Origin: VAZQ01 sp035263865
GTDB lineage: Bacteria > Pseudomonadota > Alphaproteobacteria > Rhizobiales > Xanthobacteraceae
Assembly: GCA_035263865.1 (NCBI GenBank)
Contig: DATFQX010000422.1
Span: forward strand, 1-64,000
DNA length: 64,000 nt
Reading direction: 5' to 3'
In this document: in pieces, positions 25,348 through 33,555 of the stretch
Layout: every line of letters begins with the position of its first letter
Position numbering within the stretch: the first letter of the stretch is position 1
Translations under genes and position numbers: made by a program
The notes under the pieces: generated by a model
Told to the model about the DNA's origin: nothing
Database searches by the model: none
What the model saw: the letters and a program-made list of their open reading frames with translations, nothing else

Positions 25348-25377
25348 GTGAGAGCTGCAGCCCTCGAGAGGCGCGCG

Positions 25378-27723
25378 ATGAAAGTTCACGTGATCGGCGG
25401 CGGCCCGGCGGGCCTCTATTTCTCGATTCTACTCAAGAAAGCCTGGCCACAGACCCGCATCACCGTATTCGAGCGCAACCGGCCGGACGACACCTTCGGC
25501 TTCGGAGTCGTGTTCTCGGACGAGACGCTCGACACCTTCGAGGCTTACGACCAAGAGAGCTATCGGGCGATCGTCGGCCACTTCGCCTATTGGGACGATA
25601 TCGAGATCCATTTCCGCGGCACGAGGCACCGCATCGGCGGCAACGGGTTCTGCGGCTGCTCGCGCGCGACGCTTCTCGAGATCCTGGGCCGGCGTGCGCG
25701 CGCGCTCGGCGTCGAGATCGAATATCAGCACGAAATCTCCCCGCTCGATCCCTTAATCTGCAACGCCGACCTCGTCGTGGTCGCGGACGGCATCAATTCA
25801 CGCTGGCGCGAGGCATTCGCCGATCGATTCAAGCCGCACGTGGATCTGCGGCCGAACTTCTTCTCCTGGATGGGCTCGACCTGCCCGTTCGATGCCTTCA
25901 CGTTCTTCTTCCGCGAGACCGAGCACGGCATCTTCATCGGCCATTGCTACCAGTACGAGCCGCAGCGATCGACCTGGATCGTCGAGACCGATCCGAAAAC
26001 TTTCGCGCGCGCCGGCCTCGACAAGCTCGATGAAGCCGCCTCCGCGCGTTTCGCCGAAGGCTTGTTCGTGCAGGAGCTGCAAGGCCATCGGCTGATCACC
26101 AACCGCTCGATCTGGCGCAATTTCCCGACCATTCGCTGCGAGCGCTGGGTCGCCGACAACATGGTGCTGATCGGCGATGCCAAGGCGACCGCGCACTTTT
26201 CCATTGGCTCGGGCACCAAGCTGGCGATGGAGGACGGAATCGCCCTTTACGAAGCGTTCCGATCGACCGGCGGGCGGGACGTTGCCGCCGCGCTCGCCGA
26301 GTTCGAAGCGCGCCGGCGCGAGGAGGTGGAAAAGACCCAGCATTCGGCCGACGTATCGCTGGTTTGGTTCGAACACGTGGAGCGATTCTGGAACATGGAT
26401 CCGACCCGCTTCGCCTTCGGGTTGATGACGCGCTCCAAGGCCATCACCTACGACAACCTCGTGCTGCGCGCCCCCAAATTCGTCAAAGCAGCGGATCGCC
26501 TGGTTGCCCGCGACGTGCGCGCACTCGGGTTCGATGCCGACGTCTCTCAACCGCTCGCGCCCATGTTCCAGCCGTTCCGCCTGCGCTCCCTCACGCTCGA
26601 GAACCGCTTGGTCGTGTCGCCGATGTGTCAATACTCCGCGCAAGACGGCATGCCCAACGATTGGCATCTCGTCCACTACGGTTCGCGCGCGATCGGCGGC
26701 GCTGGCTTGATGTTCACCGAGATGACCGACGTGTCGAAAGACGCCCGCATCTCGCCCGGTTGCGCCGGCATGTACAACGATGCGCACGAAGCCGCGTGGA
26801 AGCGCATTGTCGATTTCGTGTACGCGCACTCCAAGATCAAGTTCTGCCTGCAGCTCGGCCATGCCGGCCGCAAGGGCGCGACCAAGCTGATGTGGGAGGG
26901 CATCGACGAGCCGCTGGAGGAGGGGGGCTGGCCGATCATCTCGGCCTCGCCGCTCCCCTATTTCCCGCACAGCCCGGTGCCGCGCGAAATGACCCGCGCG
27001 GACATGGATCAGGTCGTCGCCGATTTCGTAGCGGCGGCGAAGCGCGGGCATCGCGCCGGCTTCGACATGCTCGAGCTGCATGCCGCACACGGTTATTTAC
27101 TGGCGAGCTTCATCTCGCCGCTCACCAATACCCGCCGCGACGAATATGGCGGCACACTCGCGAACCGCTTGCGCTTCCCGCTCGAAGTCTTTCGCGCCAT
27201 GCGCGCCGCCTGGCCAGACGAGAAACCGATGTCGGTGCGCATTTCGGCGACCGACTGGGTGGACGGCGGCCTCACCGGCGACGACGCGGTCGAGGTCGCG
27301 CGCGCCTTCGCCGAAGCGGGCTGCGATCTCATCGACGTGTCGACCGGACAGACGGTGGCGGACGCGCAGCCGGTCTTCGGCCGCATGTTCCAAACCCCGC
27401 TCTCCGATCAGATCCGCAACGAGGGCGGGCTTGCCACCATGTGCGTCGGCGCCATCACGACGGCGGATCAGGTCAATACCATCATCGCGGCCGGGCGCGC
27501 CGATCTCGTTGCGCTCGCGCGCCCGCACCTCGTCGATCCCTATTTCACAATGAAGGCGGCGGCCTGGTACGGCGCCGAAGAGATCCACTGCCCGCCGCAA
27601 TACCTCGCCGGCAAGGAGCAGATCTTCCGCAACAGCGCTCGCGACCGCGAGGAGTGGCGGGACTTGCGCCGCAAGGCAAAACCCAAGACCCACCGCGATA
27701 CCTGGAAGGAGGCGGCGGAGTAG
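25378..27723 (+). CDS. 2-aminobenzoyl-CoA monooxygenase/reductase-like fusion (FAD monooxygenase + old yellow enzyme)
   Basis: 781 residues, two flavoenzymes in one chain. Residues 1-385 are a class A FAD monooxygenase: VHVIGGGPAGLYFSILLKKA (dinucleotide fold) and MVLIGDAKATAHFSIGSGTK (FAD pocket). Residues about 400-765 are an old yellow enzyme-type ene-reductase: FRLRSLTLENRLVVSPMCQY, HAAHGYLLASFISPLTNTR and RISATDWVDGGLT. This architecture is that of 2-aminobenzoyl-CoA monooxygenase/reductase, which hydroxylates and then reduces the ring; salicylyl-CoA 5-hydroxylase matches only the first domain. The ATG at 25378 is chosen because the longer frame begins inside a repeat. Divergent from the SDR operon, with a shared operator region. 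With the CoA ligase at 19934 it defines a CoA-dependent anthranilate-type pathway. Confidence 0.9.
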   Translation: MKVHVIGGGPAGLYFSILLKKAWPQTRITVFERNRPDDTFGFGVVFSDETLDTFEAYDQESYRAIVGHFAYWDDIEIHFRGTRHRIGGNGFCGCSRATLLEILGRRARALGVEIEYQHEISPLDPLICNADLVVVADGINSRWREAFADRFKPHVDLRPNFFSWMGSTCPFDAFTFFFRETEHGIFIGHCYQYEPQRSTWIVETDPKTFARAGLDKLDEAASARFAEGLFVQELQGHRLITNRSIWRNFPTIRCERWVADNMVLIGDAKATAHFSIGSGTKLAMEDGIALYEAFRSTGGRDVAAALAEFEARRREEVEKTQHSADVSLVWFEHVERFWNMDPTRFAFGLMTRSKAITYDNLVLRAPKFVKAADRLVARDVRALGFDADVSQPLAPMFQPFRLRSLTLENRLVVSPMCQYSAQDGMPNDWHLVHYGSRAIGGAGLMFTEMTDVSKDARISPGCAGMYNDAHEAAWKRIVDFVYAHSKIKFCLQLGHAGRKGATKLMWEGIDEPLEEGGWPIISASPLPYFPHSPVPREMTRADMDQVVADFVAAAKRGHRAGFDMLELHAAHGYLLASFISPLTNTRRDEYGGTLANRLRFPLEVFRAMRAAWPDEKPMSVRISATDWVDGGLTGDDAVEVARAFAEAGCDLIDVSTGQTVADAQPVFGRMFQTPLSDQIRNEGGLATMCVGAITTADQVNTIIAAGRADLVALARPHLVDPYFTMKAAAWYGAEEIHCPPQYLAGKEQIFRNSARDREEWRDLRRKAKPKTHRDTWKEAAE

Positions 27724-27782
27724 GGCTGGCATTGAGATTTCGATGTGTGCGTGAGAACTTTGAGCGGCGCCGGAATCCAAAC

Positions 27783-27871
27783 GTCATTGCCCGGCTTCAC
27801 CCGGCAATCTGTTCTTCTTTGTGAGATGATCTTGCAAAGAACAGAGATGCCCGGGTCAAGCCCGGGTATGC
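27783..27871. repeat. Intergenic palindromic repeat, family A copy 4
   Basis: GTCATTGCCCGGCTTCACCCGGCAAT pairs with ATGCCCGGGTCAAGCCCGGGTATGCC around a CTGTTCTTC...GAACAG inner stem. It lies between the monooxygenase gene and the next operon and could end transcription of the former. Confidence 0.7.
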
Positions 27872-27917
27872 CGGATCGAGATCCGTGTCGATCCAGATGA
27901 AGCGATAGGAGCTTGCC

Positions 27918-28979
27918 ATGCACGAAGCGATAAATCACGCCAAGCTCGCGATGCTCTTTCGCAAGGAATTCGAGCTGTGCAACGTGCGCAAGGGCGAGAC
28001 GATCGTGCTCCTAAGCGATCTCGGCGCGCGGCGGGATTACGTGTCCGCTGCCTTCGCCGCGGCCGAAGATTTCGGCGCCGACGCCTACGAGATGTGTGTC
28101 AACGCCATGCCCTCGTGGACCAAGGTCGGCGTCGAGACCGTCGGGCGCTGCAAAGGCACGCTCGAGGCGATCGAGGCGGCCGACATGTTGGTGTGCCTTC
28201 ACATCCCCTTGTTCACGCGCTGGCTCAAGCAGGCGCGCGAGGCGGGCACGCGCGTTCTCATGGTCATCGACGGGCCCGACGAGCTCGAGACCTTGATGGC
28301 GCCGCCCGGCCTCAAAGAAGCGGTGACCTGCGCGGGCGAGCGGCTTGAGCGCGCCAAGAGCATGCGCATCACGCGAGCGGGCGGCACCGACCTCACGGTT
28401 AAACTGGGCGAATACCCGACCATGATCCAGTACGGATATGCGGAGACGCCGGGCCGCTTTGACCACTGGGGCGCCGGCCACGTGCACACCTTTCCCAACG
28501 AGGGCTCGGCCAACGGCACCGTCGTGTTCGCTCCGGGCGACATCGTCGTGCTGCCCTATTGCCGTTACGTGCAGGACGAGGTGCGGCTGACCATCCACGA
28601 CGGGTTCATCCGCAAGATCGAGGGCGGGCTCGATGCCAAGCTCATGAGCGATTGGCTCGAAGGCAACAAGGCGCACGCGGACGACCTGGACGGTCATGCC
28701 ATCTCCCACCTCGGCTGGGGGCTCAACCCGCAGGGGCGCTGGGATGCGATCGCGCTTTACGGCGGCGATCCCAAGCGCCACCACGCCGGCGCGCGCTGCT
28801 TTGCCGGCAATTTTCTGTTCTCGACCGGGCCCAATTCGCAAGGGGGCGGCAAGCGCACAACCAAGGGACACTACGATGTCCCGATGCGCGACTGCACGCT
28901 GGCGCTCGACAATGATGTGATCATTGAGCATGGGCGGCTGACCGACCCGAAGATGCAGGTGGCGTTCCTGCCGCGATGA
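27918..28979 (+). CDS. 2,5-dihydroxypyridine 5,6-dioxygenase (NicX)-like protein
   Basis: 353 residues of the aminopeptidase-T-like family that includes NicX, the Fe(II) dioxygenase that opens 2,5-dihydroxypyridine in nicotinate breakdown. The iron ligands reported for Pseudomonas NicX (His265, His318, Asp320) have counterparts here at His264 (SHLGWGLNP) and His318/Asp320 (GHYDVPMRD), at almost identical spacing. No signal peptide is present. It starts the run of closely spaced plus-strand genes, four bases before an ABC ATPase gene. The family is clear; the true substrate could be another hydroxylated N-heterocycle or an aminophenol-like ring. Confidence 0.87.
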   Translation: MHEAINHAKLAMLFRKEFELCNVRKGETIVLLSDLGARRDYVSAAFAAAEDFGADAYEMCVNAMPSWTKVGVETVGRCKGTLEAIEAADMLVCLHIPLFTRWLKQAREAGTRVLMVIDGPDELETLMAPPGLKEAVTCAGERLERAKSMRITRAGGTDLTVKLGEYPTMIQYGYAETPGRFDHWGAGHVHTFPNEGSANGTVVFAPGDIVVLPYCRYVQDEVRLTIHDGFIRKIEGGLDAKLMSDWLEGNKAHADDLDGHAISHLGWGLNPQGRWDAIALYGGDPKRHHAGARCFAGNFLFSTGPNSQGGGKRTTKGHYDVPMRDCTLALDNDVIIEHGRLTDPKMQVAFLPR

Positions 28980-28983
28980 TGCA

Positions 28984-30453
28984 ATGACCCATCCGGCCGC
29001 GAGCGCTGAGGGCGTTAGCAAACGATTCGGCGCGACACTGGCGCTCCACAGAGTCGACTTCGCCGTGGCGTTCGGGGAAATCCACGCAGTGGTCGGTGAG
29101 AATGGCGCGGGCAAATCCACCCTGATCCGCGTCCTCGGAGGGGTCCATCGTCCCGACCTCGGCGTCATCCGCGTTAACGGCGAGGAACGCCACTTTGCGA
29201 GCCCGCGCGAGGCGATCGCCGCCGGTATTGTGACCATCCCGCAGGAACTGCGCCTCGTGCCGGCGCTCTCGGTTGCGGAAAACATCGCCCTTGGAGACCT
29301 TCCGGCGCGACGCTTTGGACCCCTCGCCGTGATCGATCGTGCGCGCATGCGCGAACAAGCGCAGGCCGTGCTCGCTGAGCTCGACTTTGCGCCCGACCCG
29401 TGGGCGCCGGTCGCTTCGCTCAGTGTGGCAGAACGTCAGCTCGTGGCGATCGCCAAGGCGCTCCATCGCCGCTGCCGCATCTTCATCCTCGACGAACCGA
29501 CCGCGGCGCTTGAGAAGCGCGAAATCGCGCGCCTATTTTCGGTGATCGCGCGCATGAAGCGGCAAGGTACCGCCATCATCTACATTTCCCATCGACTCGA
29601 AGAGGTGGTCGCGATCGCCGACCGCTGCACCGTGCTGCGCGACGGGCGCGTGGCGGCCGTCGCCGCCCGCGGCGCCTTCTCGGTCAACGACCTGGTGGGC
29701 GCGATGACTGGACGGGCGGAGCAGCAAGCCCTCTTCGCGCCGCTCCCATCCGGCGAGCCGCTCCTTGAAGCGCGCCTGGACGGAGTGACGGACGTTCGTG
29801 TGCGTGCGCGCGAGTTTGTCGGCTTAGCTGGCCTCCTCGGCAGCGGCGCCGATCGGATAATCCGCCGACTATTCGGCGCCGCGCGCGAGCCCACGGTGGT
29901 CGAAGTCAGGAGTAAGAAGCACCGACTCGCAAGTCCGCACGACGCTATTGCCGCCGGTATCGGCATGGTACCAGGCGAGCGCTCGCTCGGTCTCATTATG
30001 AATCAGTCGGTCCGCGACAACATCTTGCTGCCTAACCTCGATATGCTCTCGCGCATGGGCTACCTCGATCGCGCTGCAGGCGATCGCATTGTCGCCGAAC
30101 TAATGGAGCTTCTCGATATCCGCCCGCGGCAGCCGCATCTCAAAGCAAGCGTGCTCTCTGGCGGCAATCAGCAAAAGGTGATCCTGGCGAAATGGCTGGC
30201 GCGGCGCGTTGCCGTGCTGCTCCTCGACGACCCTACTCAGGGCATCGATGTCGCGGCCAAGGCGCAGATCCACGCGCTCATCGCCGATCTCGTCGGCCGC
30301 GGCGCCGCGGCAATGATCTATTCCAGCGATCTCGCCGAGCTTGCGCGGTTGTGCGACCGCGTTCTCGCTGTGCGACAGGGACACATCACGGCCACGCTCG
30401 ATCGCAGCGGCGGCATCGACGAGCCAAAGTTACGCAATGCCATCGGCGGCTGA
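28984..30453 (+). CDS. Ribose-type ABC importer, tandem ATP-binding protein
   Basis: 489 residues with two ABC cassettes. The first has a full Walker A (GENGAGKST), a signature LSVAERQLV and Walker B FILDEPTAALE. The second lacks Walker A, as is common in RbsA-type proteins (GLAGLLGSGADRI), but keeps LSGGNQQKV and LLLDDPTQGID. It powers import together with the permease and binding protein encoded next. The unit resembles sugar importers by family, yet its setting among ring-cleavage genes suggests an aromatic, heterocyclic or related carbohydrate-like ligand. Confidence 0.93.
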   Translation: MTHPAASAEGVSKRFGATLALHRVDFAVAFGEIHAVVGENGAGKSTLIRVLGGVHRPDLGVIRVNGEERHFASPREAIAAGIVTIPQELRLVPALSVAENIALGDLPARRFGPLAVIDRARMREQAQAVLAELDFAPDPWAPVASLSVAERQLVAIAKALHRRCRIFILDEPTAALEKREIARLFSVIARMKRQGTAIIYISHRLEEVVAIADRCTVLRDGRVAAVAARGAFSVNDLVGAMTGRAEQQALFAPLPSGEPLLEARLDGVTDVRVRAREFVGLAGLLGSGADRIIRRLFGAAREPTVVEVRSKKHRLASPHDAIAAGIGMVPGERSLGLIMNQSVRDNILLPNLDMLSRMGYLDRAAGDRIVAELMELLDIRPRQPHLKASVLSGGNQQKVILAKWLARRVAVLLLDDPTQGIDVAAKAQIHALIADLVGRGAAAMIYSSDLAELARLCDRVLAVRQGHITATLDRSGGIDEPKLRNAIGG

Positions 30454-30454
30454 G

Positions 30455-31405
30455 ATGAAAGGCAAGGGCAGGCGCTGGAACCTCGCGGGGCAGATGCCGC
30501 TCGTCTCGTTGATTGTCCTCTGCGTGGCCACCGCATTGCTCACCAATCGCTTTCTCTCCCCCTTCAACGTCACCAATATCCTGGTGCAGTCATCGATCAT
30601 GGCCGTGATCGCCATGGGCATGACCTTCGTCATAGTCGGAGGCGGCTTCGATCTCTCGGTCGGCTCGACCGCCGCGCTCTCCGGCTGCATCGCCAGCATG
30701 GTCATGCTCGAGGCCGGGATCGCGGCGGGCGTTGCGGCCGGGATCATCGCCGGAGCGGCGGTCGGGCTGGCCAACGGCCTCGTCATCGCTTTCCTCAACG
30801 TCAATCCCTTCATCACCACGCTGGGTACGATGGTCCTCGTTCGCGGCGTGGTTTTTCTCATCACCGGCGGCGCGCCGGTGAGCGGCGAGGCCGGCTTGCC
30901 CAGCGAATTCGTCGCCTTCGGCTCCGACCGTTTCCTCGGCATCCATTATCTCGTCTGGATCCCCGCCGTGCTGCTGGCAGTTTTGTCCTTCGTCATGCAC
31001 GCCACCCCATATGGCCGGCGCATCTATGCGACGGGCGGCGCCCGGGAGGCCGCCTATCTCTCGGGCGTGCCGGTGCGCAAGGTCATCGCCTCGACTTACG
31101 TGTGGTGTGGCGCGCTCGCTGGCGTCGCCGGCGTGATGCTGGCGGCTCGGCTCCAATCCGGGCAGCCGACCGCCGGCGAATTTTACGAATTGACCGCCAT
31201 TGCCGCCGTGGTTCTGGGCGGGGCATCACTCCAGGGCGGCGAAGGCACGCTCTACAAGAGCGTGATCGGGGTCTTCATCATGATCGTGCTCGGCAACGCG
31301 CTTAACCTGCTCAATGTCGATTCCTATTGGCAGCGCGTCGCGGTGGGCGCCGTGATCATTGCCGCTGCCGCCGCCGAAAGGCTACGCTCTCGCGGGAGTC
31401 GGTAG
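30455..31405 (+). CDS. Ribose-type ABC importer permease
   Basis: A 316-residue membrane protein of the BPD_transp_2 (RbsC) family with about nine helices. VGGGFDLSVGSTAALSG and FITTLGTMVLVRGVVFLITG are family hallmarks, as is VLGGASLQGGEGTLYKSVIG near the C-terminus. The ATG at 30455 lies one base after the stop codon of the ATPase gene; the in-frame ATG at 30437 overlaps that gene and is less likely. Confidence 0.92.
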   Translation: MKGKGRRWNLAGQMPLVSLIVLCVATALLTNRFLSPFNVTNILVQSSIMAVIAMGMTFVIVGGGFDLSVGSTAALSGCIASMVMLEAGIAAGVAAGIIAGAAVGLANGLVIAFLNVNPFITTLGTMVLVRGVVFLITGGAPVSGEAGLPSEFVAFGSDRFLGIHYLVWIPAVLLAVLSFVMHATPYGRRIYATGGAREAAYLSGVPVRKVIASTYVWCGALAGVAGVMLAARLQSGQPTAGEFYELTAIAAVVLGGASLQGGEGTLYKSVIGVFIMIVLGNALNLLNVDSYWQRVAVGAVIIAAAAAERLRSRGSR

Positions 31406-31457
31406 GCCGTGGGGTGACCCAACAAATGCCACGGCGTCGAAGATGAGGGAGTTTCGC

Positions 31458-32393
31458 ATGTTCAAGCCTCGCATGATCGCGCTCGCCGCCGCATTGATCG
31501 CTCCGGCTGCGCTTGCATTGGCGACGCCTGCCATTGCCCAGCAGAAGACCACCATTGGTGTCTCGCTCGCACAGGACGATAACCCCTTCTACATCGCCAT
31601 GCTTCGCGGCATTCGTGCCCGCGCGGAGGAACTCGGCTGGGATGTGGCCACGGTGTCCGCGAACGAGGACAAGCTCAAACAGATCAATGGTGTGCAAGAT
31701 CTGATCGCCCGCGGCGTCAAGGGCATCCTGATCTCGCCGATCGATTCCGTCGGGGTCAACGCGGCCTACGACGCGGCGGCCGCCGCCAAAATCCCGATCG
31801 TTTCCGTCGCCCGCGGGTCCGCGTCCCCAAATCAGACCATTCACGTCGCCATGGACGAGAAGCAGATTGGCCGCGACATCGCCGAGTGGACCGCCAAGAA
31901 GCTCAACGGCAAAGGAAAGGTGGGGCTGCTCATGGGACCGAGTGGCGCGCCGACGTTCAAGAACCTGGGCGATGGCTACAGCGAGGTGATGGCGAAATAT
32001 CCCGGGATCGAGATCGTATTTCGCGGGGACGGCCCGCTCACGCGCGAGCGCGGCGTTAAACAGGCCGAAGACGTGCTAGTCGCGAACCCAGACCTCGCCG
32101 CGATCTATGCCGCTAATGACGACGTCGCGCTCGGCGCCATGCAGGCGGTGAATGCCGCCAGTCGCAAAGGCAAGACGCTGGTGACCGGCATGAATGGCGT
32201 GCCGCCGGCGCTGCGCGCGGTAAAGGAGGCAAATTTGGCGATGACGGTCGAGCTCAACCCGGCGGAATGGGGGCGCCTCGGCGTTGACGTGCTCGCCTCA
32301 TTCCTCAAGGGCGACAAGGTCGAGCCACGCGTGTTCATTAAGCATGTCATCATCGACAGCTCGAATATCGACGCCAAGCTGCCGAAGACGTGA
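31458..32393 (+). CDS. Ribose-type ABC importer substrate-binding protein
   Basis: 312 residues. Signal peptide 1-28 ends LATPAIAQQ. The mature part is a Peripla_BP_4 domain: TIGVSLAQDDNPFYIAMLRG, the second-lobe VTGMNGVPPALRAVKEANLA and AMTVELNPAEWGRLGVDVLA. The ATG at 31458 has GAGGGAG upstream; an in-frame ATG at 31443 is within that site. Third of the importer genes, 52 bases after the permease. Confidence 0.92.
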   Translation: MFKPRMIALAAALIAPAALALATPAIAQQKTTIGVSLAQDDNPFYIAMLRGIRARAEELGWDVATVSANEDKLKQINGVQDLIARGVKGILISPIDSVGVNAAYDAAAAAKIPIVSVARGSASPNQTIHVAMDEKQIGRDIAEWTAKKLNGKGKVGLLMGPSGAPTFKNLGDGYSEVMAKYPGIEIVFRGDGPLTRERGVKQAEDVLVANPDLAAIYAANDDVALGAMQAVNAASRKGKTLVTGMNGVPPALRAVKEANLAMTVELNPAEWGRLGVDVLASFLKGDKVEPRVFIKHVIIDSSNIDAKLPKT

Positions 32394-32449
32394 GGAGTCA
32401 GGAGCCCAGGGTGGTCAAAATCGGATGCTGAGGACAGGGAGTAACCACC

Positions 32450-33481
32450 ATGACCGATGTTGCGACCGCCACGAGGCAAGGCTCGCCGTTTGTGAGTGAG
32501 CTCGGGGCGATGCACCTGCATCCGCTCTGGGACCGCTACCAACGCATTACCCCGATCAAGCCGCAGGCGCCGGACACGCCTTTCATCTGGCGCTGGCGCG
32601 AGGTCGAGCCGATGCTGCACCGTTCCATCGCCGAAGTCTCGATCAATGACATCGAGCGGCGGGCGCTGATCATGGCGCATCCGGCCTTCGGTGCGGAAAC
32701 GACGACCACGAGCACCCTGCTCGCCGCCTTCACCGTCCTCGATCCTGGCGAGCGCGCCCGCCCCCACCGTCACACCGGGGCGGCAATCCGCTTTGCCACG
32801 CGTGCGGAAGGTGCGGTGACTATCGTCGACGGCCGCCGCTGCGAGATGAAAGCCGGCGACTTGATCCTCACGCCGCCGATGGTCTGGCACGGCCACATCA
32901 ACGAGAGCGATAAGCGCATCATCTGGTTCGACGCCGCCAATATGCCCCTCATTCGCGCCCTCGACGCCCACTTTTTCGAGCCGGGCGACCCGCGCAACAA
33001 CCAGTTCTGGCAAGTCGATGAAGGCGACGAGCGGCTATGGAGCGAGACGGGCCTGCGCGTGGAGCAAGCGACTGTCAACCCGACCAATTCGCCCAAATAC
33101 CGCTATTCCGGCGAGGCGATGCGGCGGCTCCTTGCCGCCGCGCCCGTGGGCGCCGACGGCAGGCGCATCGTCCGTTATGTGAACCCGGCGACCGGTGGCG
33201 CCATCATGCCGACGCTCGATTGCTACGCCGCCCGGTTGGACAAGGGCACCATCACGCGCCGAAAACGCGCGACCTACAACGTGGTGTGCCTGGTAATCGC
33301 GGGCGAGGGACGCTCGAGCATTGGAGAGGAGACGTTCGAATGGTCGCAGCACGACGTCTTCACCATCCCACACTGGACGTGGGCGAGCCACGAGGCGCGC
33401 GGCGATGATGCCGATCTGTTCATGGTGACGGACAAGTCGGCGTTCGAGCGGCTCGACCTGGTGCGCGAGGAGATGGAGTAA
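32450..33481 (+). CDS. Gentisate 1,2-dioxygenase-like bicupin
   Basis: 343 residues, two cupin domains. The N-terminal cupin keeps the Fe(II) ligands of gentisate dioxygenases: PHRHTGAAIRF (His106, His108) and MVWHGHINES (His147). The opening LHPLWDRYQRITPIKPQAP and WRWREVEPML match the family as well. The second cupin (about 240-330) has IPHWTWASHEA. Members split gentisate, salicylate or hydroxynaphthoate between C1 and C2. The gene sits in the same run as the ABC importer (56-base gap). It might complete a salicylate/gentisate branch, or act on a product made by the molybdenum hydroxylase that follows. Confidence 0.88.
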   Translation: MTDVATATRQGSPFVSELGAMHLHPLWDRYQRITPIKPQAPDTPFIWRWREVEPMLHRSIAEVSINDIERRALIMAHPAFGAETTTTSTLLAAFTVLDPGERARPHRHTGAAIRFATRAEGAVTIVDGRRCEMKAGDLILTPPMVWHGHINESDKRIIWFDAANMPLIRALDAHFFEPGDPRNNQFWQVDEGDERLWSETGLRVEQATVNPTNSPKYRYSGEAMRRLLAAAPVGADGRRIVRYVNPATGGAIMPTLDCYAARLDKGTITRRKRATYNVVCLVIAGEGRSSIGEETFEWSQHDVFTIPHWTWASHEARGDDADLFMVTDKSAFERLDLVREEME

Positions 33482-33555
33482 GTTCCTGCAAGCCGCTCGG
33501 TTAATCCCCGCCCCGCGTCGCGGAGCAAAGGCGCGCCGACCCCGGGAAAAGGTGG

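Noticed and set aside
25225..25377. Longer N-terminus for the monooxygenase/reductase
   Set aside because: The extra 51 codons lie over the operator half-site and a family A repeat; the FAD motif needs only residues from 25378.
25798..27090. 430-codon minus-strand frame inside the monooxygenase/reductase gene
   Set aside because: Antisense shadow of a protein with strong flavoenzyme motifs on the plus strand; no domain of its own.
28011..29348. 445-codon minus-strand frame across the NicX-like and ATPase genes
   Set aside because: It spans two unrelated plus-strand genes and has no protein family character.
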